Source: Burkholderiales bacterium RIFCSPLOWO2_02_FULL_57_36 (GTDB lineage: Bacteria > Pseudomonadota > Gammaproteobacteria > Burkholderiales > Burkholderiaceae_D). From it: a stretch of DNA of 36,192 nucleotides. The stretch covers positions 1-36,192 of the forward strand of contig MESE01000146.1 of NCBI GenBank assembly GCA_001770855.1, in the 5' to 3' direction. This document shows positions 1 to 8,700 of this stretch, one piece after another; positions within the stretch are counted from its first letter, which is position 1; each line of letters starts with the position of its first letter. Made by a program: the position numbers and the translations under genes. The notes under the pieces are model-generated. The model did not search any database and was not told where the DNA came from. It saw only the letters and a list, made by a program, of their open reading frames with translations.

Positions 1-94
1 TAACGCGGACTTTCGCGCGGAACCAAGGCCATTCTTGATCGTTCCGTAAATTACGCCAGCGAATTGCGGCTGTTCTCGCCCTCAGCCCTTGAGG

Positions 95-113
95 CTGAGG
101 ATTACCCACAATT
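95..113 (+). repeat. IS left terminal inverted repeat
   Basis: 19-bp end CTGAGGATTACCCACAATT, pairing with 1601-1619 with two mismatches (positions 7 and 18). It is the likely transposase binding and cleavage site. Confidence 0.85.
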
Positions 114-193
114 TCGCGGACAAATTGCGTGCTTGCAGCAAAAAAACAGTTGTAAACGTGCGTAAACAATGTTAACTTTCCGACCTTCCTTAC

Positions 194-1585
194 TTGCCAT
201 GTACCCCGTTGTCTCAAGATCCCGAACCCGACTGGGCGAACGAAGAATTTGGCAAGGCCGAATTGGGCGATGCGCGCCGGAGCAAGCGGCTCGTCATGCT
301 GGCGCGCCAGTTGGCGCGCAGTCCGCACTGCTCCTTTCCGCAATCGCTGTCGGCGTGCGAACTCAAAGCCGCCTATCGCTTCTTCGACAACGACGGCGTG
401 GATACGGACGGCATCCTGACGGCGCATATCGGTCAAACGCTCACGCGCATGCACGCCGTGCCGCTGGTGCTGGCGGTGCAAGACACCACCGAATACAACC
501 TCACGCATTTGTCGGCGACCGAGGGCCTGGGCTACTGCAGTCACAAGAAAGTGCGGGGATTCTTCATGCATAGCATGCTCGCGCTCACGCCGGACGGCTT
601 GCCCTTGGGCGTATTGGGACTGAAGACCTGGGTACGTCCCCTGGAGCAACTGGGCAAGCGCAATCTGCGCAAGACGCTGCCGATCCAGAACAAGGAAAGC
701 GCCAAATGGATCGAGGGCTTGAACCAGGTGACGGCGCTCCAATCCCGTTGCCCGCAGACCCACATCGTGAGCGTGTGCGATCGCGAGGCCGACGTGTACG
801 ACCTGTTCGTGGCCGAGCGCGCAGCGGGTGTGGATTGGCTGGTGCGCGCGGCCTGGAATCGCGGCGTGGATCATCCGGAAAAATACCTGTGGGAAGCGAT
901 GCAATCGATTCCTGCGATGGGAACGACGACGTTGCGCGTGCCGGCACGCGGCAGCACGCCTGAGCGCACCGCCCGGTTGACGATTCGGTGCGCCCCGGTG
1001 CGCATTCGTGCGCCAAGGAACCGTCAAGGCCAGGGGTTGGCCGAGGTCGAGGTGTACGCGACGTGGGCGATCGAGACCGCGCCGCCTGAAGGCGTCGATC
1101 CCATCGAATGGATGTTGTTGAGTTCCGTGCCCACGCAGACGCTGGAGCAGGCATTGGAACGCCTGTCCTGGTATGCGCGCCGCTGGACCATCGAAACGTG
1201 GCACCGGGTGCTCAAGAGCGGTTGCCAGATCGAGGCGCGCCAGTTCGGCGATGCGCAGCGCTTCATGCGCGCCACGGCCTTGTTTGCCGTCATCGGTTGG
1301 CGCATTCTCTACGCGACCTTGCTGGGCCGGCTCGATGCCGATCTGTCTTGCGAGGTGCTGCTGCAACGCTTCGAATGGCAGGCCTTGTATTGCCGCACCC
1401 ACGCCACCACCCATCCCCCGAAGCAACCGCCCACGCTGGGAAAGGCCATCCTGTGGATTGCCAAGCTCGGTGGCTATCTGGGGCGAACACGCGATCGACC
1501 TCCTGGAATCACCGTGCTCTGGCGCGGCTTCCTTTCTCTCCACGAGAGTTCGCAGATGTATTTGATCTTCCGAAAAAATGAATGA
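194..1585 (+). CDS. IS4-family transposase (IS50/Tn5-like DDE transposase)
   Basis: Cut-and-paste transposase of about 463 residues, close to the 476 of Tn5 transposase. The N-terminal DNA-binding domain is visible in residues 14-60 (WANEEFGKAELGDARR). The RNase H-like core carries the DDE triad: Asp97 in AVQDTTEYN, Asp196 in VCDREADVYDLF, and Glu334 in the Y-(2)-R-(3)-E-(6)-K signature (Tyr327, Arg330, Glu334, Lys341). The C-terminal tail is complete and stops just inside the right inverted repeat. The start is uncertain: the only upstream in-frame start is TTG at 194 with no clear ribosome site, while ATG codons at 169 and 199 lie in another frame. Either TTG is used, or a small indel separates the native ATG from the body of the gene. 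The catalytic residues are intact, so the element could be active if translated. Confidence 0.9.
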   Translation: MPCTPLSQDPEPDWANEEFGKAELGDARRSKRLVMLARQLARSPHCSFPQSLSACELKAAYRFFDNDGVDTDGILTAHIGQTLTRMHAVPLVLAVQDTTEYNLTHLSATEGLGYCSHKKVRGFFMHSMLALTPDGLPLGVLGLKTWVRPLEQLGKRNLRKTLPIQNKESAKWIEGLNQVTALQSRCPQTHIVSVCDREADVYDLFVAERAAGVDWLVRAAWNRGVDHPEKYLWEAMQSIPAMGTTTLRVPARGSTPERTARLTIRCAPVRIRAPRNRQGQGLAEVEVYATWAIETAPPEGVDPIEWMLLSSVPTQTLEQALERLSWYARRWTIETWHRVLKSGCQIEARQFGDAQRFMRATALFAVIGWRILYATLLGRLDADLSCEVLLQRFEWQALYCRTHATTHPPKQPPTLGKAILWIAKLGGYLGRTRDRPPGITVLWRGFLSLHESSQMYLIFRKNE

Positions 1586-1600
1586 CATCATGATGCGTTT

Positions 1601-1619
1601 ATTTGTGGGTAAACCTCAG
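1601..1619 (-). repeat. IS right terminal inverted repeat
   Basis: ATTTGTGGGTAAACCTCAG on the plus strand, the inverted copy of the left end, 15 bp after the transposase stop codon. Confidence 0.85.
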
Positions 1620-1837
1620 ACTCCGTGGAGAGGGATTGAGGGAGAGGATGGAGGACGCATGGCTGCCCCCTGCTACGAGGAACAACGAAGCCAGAGAGCC
1701 GGGAAAATGTGCAATCGTGCCGGTAGCGGCCTAACTCGAACGGTGAACAGATTAACCATGAAACATTTCAATCCATTTATGAACTTACCGTAGCAGACAA
1801 GCGGTCAACTGCCGTTTCTAGGTTGAAGGGAAATACC

Positions 1838-2125
1838 ATGTTTAAAAACAGTGCGCTTTCATCCGACTTGCAGTCCAGAAAAGAAACATTGGAAGCAGTC
1901 GGCTATTCATTTGAAAGCATTTCGAAGAAATCCGGATGGAACTGGAGCCACGCCTCGGACAGCTCTGACGGGAACGTTCCGACTGAAGGCGGTGTAATCC
2001 AGGATGCATGGCGCCATGCGGGAGAGCGGACTCAGGACATACTCAACATTCCTCCCGAAACCTGGAGCCGCATGGGCACCAGAGAACAGAAGGAAATGAT
2101 TGAAGAGGCCATGGCCGGCAAGTAA
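1838..2125 (+). CDS. Small hypothetical protein (95 aa)
   Basis: A 95-residue soluble, charged protein with no signal peptide or membrane segment. The start at ATG 1838 (MFKNSALSSDLQ) is set by a GAAGGGA ribosome site about 7 bases upstream; a TTG five codons earlier is less likely. Visible features are a Trp/Ser-rich centre (SGWNWSHASDSSDG, then GVIQDAWRHAGERTQDIL) and an acidic, helical C-terminus (REQKEMIEEAMAGK). I do not recognise the family. It stands alone, convergent with the CBS gene that ends at 2155, and about 220 bp after the insertion sequence, whose outward reading could affect it. Confidence 0.7.
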   Translation: MFKNSALSSDLQSRKETLEAVGYSFESISKKSGWNWSHASDSSDGNVPTEGGVIQDAWRHAGERTQDILNIPPETWSRMGTREQKEMIEEAMAGK

Positions 2126-2154
2126 AGTTATTCCATGCTCCTATCCAGGTTTGC

Positions 2155-2574
2155 TCACGAAGATTTCGAAATTTCCACCAGTGCTTCGCCGGCAACTTCC
2201 ACATCGGCGCTTTCAACGGCGACATCACCGAGTGCCACGATCCCCACGAGACGCTTCTCCGCATTCACGATCGGCAGGCGCCGGATCTGATGCGTGCTCA
2301 TGAGCTTGGCCGCATCATTCACGGAATCCTCCTCGTAAGCCCAGACGATACGCTCGGACATTACTTCGCGCACCTTGGTGCTCGATTCCTTGCCACCGGC
2401 GATGGCGCGGATGGCAATATCGCGATCGGATATGGCGCCGATCATCCGGTCATTTTCTCCCACAGGCATCATGCCAAAGTTGCCCTTTCTCATTTGTTCT
2501 GCGGCTTCCATGATCGTCGCATTCGCATCGATCACCTGCACGTCCCGGCTCATCAAATCTTTCAGTTTCATCAT
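2155..2574 (-). CDS. CBS-domain protein (tandem CBS pair)
   Basis: A stand-alone twin CBS-domain protein of about 139 residues. Such proteins bind adenine nucleotides and modulate partners or act as energy sensors; no ligand can be read from sequence here. CBS1 is roughly residues 5-60 (MSRDVQVIDANATIMEAAEQM, then MIGAISDRDIAIRAI). CBS2 is roughly residues 70-125 (VREVMSERIVWAYEEDSVNDA, HQIRRLPIVNAEKRLVGIVALGDVA). Three in-frame ATGs lie close together (2580, 2574, 2571). The GAGGAA ribosome site sits only 3 bases from the first, so 2574 is preferred. The gene lies downstream of the cyclic-glucan synthase on the same strand, about 220 bp away, and is probably transcribed separately. Confidence 0.9.
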   Translation of the reverse strand: MMKLKDLMSRDVQVIDANATIMEAAEQMRKGNFGMMPVGENDRMIGAISDRDIAIRAIAGGKESSTKVREVMSERIVWAYEEDSVNDAAKLMSTHQIRRLPIVNAEKRLVGIVALGDVAVESADVEVAGEALVEISKSS

Positions 2575-2601
2575 ATCCATTTCCTCAACAAGAATAAGAA
2601 T

Positions 2602-2620
2602 GCGACTCCAGGCGAGTCGC
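2602..2620. other. Small perfect hairpin upstream of the CBS gene
   Basis: GCGACTC-CAGGC-GAGTCGC, a 7-bp stem with a 5-base loop and no T-run. It lies in the leader or promoter region of the CBS gene. Function is unknown. Confidence 0.4.
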
Positions 2621-2798
2621 CTGGTTCAGTCACGCATGCGTAAATCCTTCAGGCTGGATGACACGCCGCCGTTAGCGGCCGACGCATCCGTGCCCTGGAT
2701 TTCCTGAACCGAGAGTACGGGATCTTTTGCGCCTGATCTGTGCGGTGCCGGACACAAGTAAATTTCAGTGACTGCCTCTGCGCAAACAGCCGCCTGAT

Positions 2799-5700
2799 TT
2801 AGACCGGCGCAGGCAGACAGGCATTTTGTACAACGATCTCCACCGCGTGCTCCTGCCTGTCGTCGACCAGTTGAATCAATCCGTCCGTTTGCAGAATGCC
2901 ATCCACTTTCACATGGCCCGTAACTTCCTGGACGCTGCATCGTGTCACGACAATCCGGTACATCGTGTCGCGGTACCGATAATTCATTGCATACGTATTC
3001 CAGTCACTCGGCAGGCACGGCGTAATGCGCAGCCTGTCGCCTTCCAGCGCCAGTCCGAGCAGCGACTCCACGACCAGCCTGTACATCCATCCCGATGATC
3101 CGGTGTACCAGGTCCAGCCGCCTCGGCCGGTGTGCGGCGATATCGCATATACATCCGCCGCAACGACATAGGGCTCCACCTTGTAGGTGGCAATGTTCTC
3201 GGGAGTATTGCCGTGGTTGACCGGATTGATCATCCGCAGCAGTTCCCACGCACGCTGGTTGTCGCCCATCCTGGCAAACGCCATCGCGGTCCAGATCGCG
3301 GCATGTGTGTACTGCCCGCCGTTCTCGCGCACGCCTGGCACATAACCACGGATATAGCCGGGATTCTGATCGGACTTGTCGAACGGCGGATCGAGCAACT
3401 GGATGATCGAATCCTCACGCCGCACCAGGCGGCGGTCAACCGCCTGCATCGCCATGCGCGAGCGTTCCGGGTCGCCGGCGCCGGACAATACCGACCAGCT
3501 TTGCGAAATCGAATCGATCTGGCATTCGGCATTCTGTGCGGAGCCGAGCGGCGTGCCGTCATCGAAATACGCACGGCGATACCATTCGCCGTCCCAGCCG
3601 TTTTTCTCGATGTTCTGACGCAGCTGTTCCGCTTCGGCATGGCAGCGCTCGGAGAATGCCGGGTCGTTGTGGATCGCGGCGACTTCGGCAAAACGCGTCA
3701 GCACTTCATAGAGGAAAAAGCTGAGCCAGACGCTCTCGCCCTTGCCGTGCTCCCCAACCTTGTCCATGCCGTCGTTCCAGTCGCAGGAACCGATCAGCGA
3801 CAGGCCGTGCACGCCGAATTTCAATCCTCTTTCAATCGCACGCACGCAATGCATGTACAGCGTGGCGGTTTGCTCTGAACGGAGCGGCAGATCGTAGTAG
3901 GAATCTTCATCCTGATTCACCGGGCGGCCTTCGATGAAGCGGATGTTCTCGTTCAGTACCCCGATGTCGCCGGTACCGATCACATAACGGTTGACCGCGA
4001 GCGGCAGCCACAAGTAATCGTCGGAACAGTGGGTGCGGACCCCACGGTCGGTCGGTGGATGCCACCAGTGCTGCGCATCGCCTTCGATGAATTGATGGGC
4101 CGCACACAGCAGCAGATGTTCGCGCATCAGTTGCGGCTGGCTGTGCACCAGCGCCATGGTGTCTTGCAACTGGTCGCGAAATCCGAATGCGCCGCCGGAC
4201 TGGTAGTAACCGCTGCGCGCCCACAAACGGCACGCGATGGTCTGGTACATCAGCCAGCCGTTGGCAAGAACGTTCAGCGACTGGTCCGGCGTTTCGACCT
4301 GTACCGCGCCGAGGGTGCGCTTCCAGTAGGCGTGTACGGCGTCGAGCGCGTCCTGGGCTGCGATTGAACCACGATACTTCTGCACGAGATGACCGATATT
4401 GACGTGACGGATATCGGCGACGCCGAGCATGAACACGATGTCGCGCTGCTGCCCCGGGACCAGTTCGAACTGGACCTGCATCGCGCCGCACGGATCGAGG
4501 CCGGCGCCGACCTTGCCGGACAAGCGCACCCGCTCCATCGCCACCGGGCTTTGCAGCGATCCGTTGCGGCCGATGAATTCGGTACGGTCGCCGCTGATGG
4601 TGCGCAAGGTGGTATCGACGTCGAAGAACGCAACGCGCTCGTCGAACTCGGTGTTGTACGGATTGCGGGCAAACATTGCACCGGTGGCCGGGTCGGTTTC
4701 GGTGATGACGTGCATTGCCGATTTCGGACGCAGGTCGCCGAGTACCCACTCCACATAGCCGGTCGCGGAAAGCTTGCGTGTCGTGTCCGAATCATTGCGT
4801 ATGCGCAGTACCGAATACTTGACCGATGCATCCACCGCGACAAAAACGGTCAGCTCGGAGGAGATCTCGTCTTCGACATGCTCGAACACGCTGTAACCGA
4901 AGCCATGCCGCGTGACGTATTCACCCTCGCCGCGGCGAGGCAATGGCGTAGGCGACCAGAAAAACCCGGTCTCTTCGTCGCGCAGATAGAACGCTTCGCC
5001 GCCGGCGTCGCTGACCGGATCATTGGCCCATGGCGTCAGGCGGAATTCATGCGCGTTCTCGCCCCAGGTATACGCTTGTCCGCTTTCGGAAATGACGGTA
5101 CCGAACTGCGGATTCGCCATTACATTGGACCACGGCGCAGGCGTGACCTGGTCGGCCGAGGTAGTGATCACATACTCGAGTCCGTCCGGCGTGAAGCCGC
5201 CCATGCCATTCGACAGGATCAGGTTCCGCTGCGGCATGGCAGTAACCTCGCGTGCCGCAATCGGTGGCCGGGCGCGGGTCGGCGCCAGGCGCGGCAGACG
5301 GACCCGCATCAGGTCGCGGCGATTGAGCTGTTCGGCCAGCGTGCCGTGGCTGTCGGTCAGGATCACCCGTGCCACGGATTCGAACAGGACCCGGTCCTCA
5401 TTCGAAATCTGATCGGCCAGGCGCACGAAAATGCCGCCCGGACGATCAATCGCGTGGGCGCCGGTGACGGATGAAATCAATCCCATGATCTGTTCCTGCA
5501 GCACCTGGCGGTAACCGGCATAGTCTTCGTTCCAGATCACGAGATCGACGGCCAGCCCTTTCGAACGCCAATATGCGTGGGCCTGCACCAGCTGACGCAC
5601 CAGGCCGATGTTTTCCTGGCTCTTGATCCGCAGCAGCACGATCGGCAGGTCGCCGGAAATGGCGTAGCTCCACAAGCCCGATTGGCCGCGCGAATTGCGG

Positions 5701-8700
5701 ATAAGGACACTGGCATCGGCTCGCAGCAACGAGTTCACATAAATCACCGAGGAGGCAAGACGTCCATACAACTGCGCATCGGCTTCGCTGGCGTTCAGCT
5801 GGCGCAGCACGACATGGCTATGGGTCCACGACAACTCGATCACGCGCTCGGCCAGATGGCGATCCTGATATTTTTCGATCAGGCCGAGACAGATATCGCG
5901 CGATTCGCCGGCGCCGGTCACCATGTCGACGGTGACCGACTGTTCCGGATCGAGCGTGAGCTGATGACGGATCGCAATGATCGGATCGAGCACCGATCCT
6001 GCACTGTTGGTTAGCGGCGCCCTGTCGAGCATTGCTTGCGGTGCAGCGACGGTATTGCCGCGGCCGATGAATTGCATGCGGTCTGTTTCGTACGACACTA
6101 TCCCGACGTCGGCGCCATGCACTGCCATCAGATGAAACATCCAGGGCGTTTTTTCTTCCACAGAACGCGGCCGGCGCGTGCACAGGATCGCGTGTCTGGA
6201 ATGAACAATTTCAGTCTGCACGAACAGATTGCTGAACGCCGGATGCGCCGCATCGGCGGCTGCCGGCGCCAGCACCACCTCTGCATAGCTGGTGATGTCA
6301 ATGGTTCTGCGCACGCGCGAGGAATTCACGATGCGGGTACGGCGCAGTTCAATATCGTCTTCCGGCGACACCACGATTTCGGTGTGCATGTCCAAGTTGT
6401 TGTCGCTGCGGCGGAACTCGGCGCGGCCTTCGGAGAAGATCACTTCATAATTCTGTGGCTGCGCCAGGGTCGGCTGGAATGCCGTCGACCAGAAGCGGCC
6501 GTCTTCCAGATCGCGCACGTAACAGAATGCGCCCCAGTTATCGCGCGTGCTGTCTTCACGCCAGCGGGTGATCGACAGATCGTTCCAGCGGCTGTAGCTG
6601 CCGCCGGCGCTGGTGATCATCGCGTGGTAACGGCCGTTGGACAACAGCTGCAATTCCGGCGTGCGAGGATCGGCACGCTGCAGCACGCGCATCTGCATTT
6701 CCTGGCCGGCCTCTGCCGTCCGGATGTCGGCGAGATCCGTTGTATTCGAATAGCTGGCGGTCGCTTTCGGCACGCGCTCATGCAACAGCGACATCGTCGC
6801 CTGGAACAGCGGATCGGATTCGAAGCGTCTTTGCAGCGGACGGTCGAGCAGAAGATATGCGAGCGACAGGAAGCCCATGCCTTGGTGATGCGCCATGAAC
6901 GACCGGATCACCGCATGTGTCTGTCCACGCGGCAAATGCGACGGCGTGTAATCGATCGCTTCATAGAAACCGAACCGCCCGTCGAATCCCTGTGCGGACA
7001 ATTGCTGCATGTTCTTGCATGCTTCTTCCGGCGCCACCATCAATGCCATCATCGATGCATACGGCGCAATCACCAGATCGTCGCCGAGGCCGCGCTTGAA
7101 TCCGAGGCCCGGGACGCCGAACGCCCGATACTGATAGTTCAAGCTGGCATCGAACGTGTTATAGCCGGATTCCGACATGCCCCATTGCACACCGCGCTGC
7201 GCACCGTATTGGATCTGCCGTGCCACAGCGGAATGATAGGTCTGATCGAGCAAGGTATTCCCGAACGTCGGCATCACCAGTAGCGGCATCAGGTATTCGA
7301 ACATCGATCCGCTCCATGACAGCAGGATCGGATCGCCGCCGGCGATGGTGAGCTGGCGTCCGAGTGCGAACCAGCTTTCCTGAGGTATTTTTCCCTGCGC
7401 GATGGCGACGAATGTGGCCAGCCTGGCTTCCGAGGCCAGCAGATCATAAAAACTTGCGTCGCGACGCCGCTCGGTGACGTTATACCCGATCGTCAGCAGA
7501 TGCGTGGCGCGGTCGTAAAGAAAGCCGTATTCCATCTGCGCGAACTCCTCCGATTGCAGCGCGAGCTGGTCGATCAGCAGCATGCGTTCGGCCGCACGGC
7601 AACTGCCTTCCGCCACCATTTTGCCAAGCGCGCCGGCACGCACCGCATCTTGCGGATCGGCGAGGCCGGCAAGGCGTTGGTCGAACGCCGGCGCCAGCCT
7701 GGCATGCAGCCGGGCGAGCTGGCGCAGCGATGGAATTTCGCCAAGTTGGGGAAACGTGCCGATCCATTCGGCGGGCTCGAGTATCTGCGTCCAGGGCGCC
7801 AGGAAGCCGAGTTCGTTCAAGGCTTCACGGCACTGGGTTTCGAGCGCGCGCGCCCAATCATTGATCTGCATGTCGGGTACACCTTCGAGCCTGGCAACCA
7901 GGCTTGCCGCGCAGTGCGTCAATCTCTGCAGGCAATCATGAGCGACCATCAGCGTTTCCGGTGAACACTCGCAGGCCGACTCGAGGTCCTTTTCAAACTG
8001 GATCAATTCCGGCATTGGCGTACCGCCAGCGGCGCCACGCAGGATTTCATAGGTGTCGCGGATGCCGTGGAATACGCGGGCGCCAAGGATCGGCGTATCG
8101 AGCAACCCGGTCAGGCCGGGGCGCAGCGTAAGCAGGTGGCCGGCAAGATTGCCGCTGTCGACGGCCGATACATACATCGGGTGCAGCGGTCTCAGTGTTT
8201 GCGTATCGTACCAGTTGTAGAAATGGCCCTGATAACGGTCCAGTGTAGCCATGGTACGCAAGGTATTTTGCGAGCGTTCGATGAATCGTCCGGCCGGAAT
8301 GTAGCCGAAGTCATACGCCGCAAGATTGGCCAGCAGGGACAGGCCGATGTTGGTGGGCGACGTACGGTGCGCAACGACCGCAACAGGATGCTCCTGCACG
8401 TTGTCGGGCGGCAGCCAGTTGTCTTCCTCGCCGACGTGGGTCTCGAAAAACAGCCACATCTTGCGTGACAGCGATTTCAGGAAAAGCATCTGTTCAGCTG
8501 TGAGATGCGCGGCGCGGCGCCCGATCGGCCGGCTGATCCAGTACGCGATGACGGGCGACACAAACCATAGCAGCAGGATCGGCGCGGCCGCGGCCAGTGC
8601 AGCGGAATTGGCTGCGGCCAGATAGACAGCGGTCGCAAGCGCCGTCGCCGGTGCGATCCACATCGATCGATAGTAGGAAGCCGGGTCATTGCCCGATTGC

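Larger units (their letters stand above)
95..1619 (+). mobile_element. IS4-family (IS50/Tn5 group) insertion sequence, complete
   Basis: A single transposase gene lies between two 19-bp imperfect terminal inverted repeats. The left end reads CTGAGGATTACCCACAATT (95-113). The right end (1601-1619), reverse-complemented, reads CTGAGGTTTACCCACAAAT, so 17 of 19 positions match. Length (19 bp), the CTGA start and the CACAA core resemble the ends of IS50/Tn5. The 9-bp flanks differ (CCCTTGAGG at 86-94, ACTCCGTGG at 1620-1628), so no target-site duplication is visible. Bases 1-94 to the left hold no gene I can recognise; bases 81-99 form a CTCAGCC/GGCTGAG inverted repeat that runs into the left end. 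Confidence 0.88.

Noticed and set aside
1..94. Possible gene end or RNA gene at the left edge.
   Set aside because: Too short; no recognisable protein or RNA feature.
2626..2940. 104-codon minus-strand frame between the CBS gene and the ndvB end.
   Set aside because: Mostly overlaps the ndvB C-terminus in another frame; no start signal in the non-overlapping part.
3132..7283. Long plus-strand open frames opposite ndvB (for example 4389-5474 and 6036-7283).
   Set aside because: They mirror the codon bias of the GC-rich minus-strand gene, have no ribosome sites or known domains, and ndvB is intact across them.
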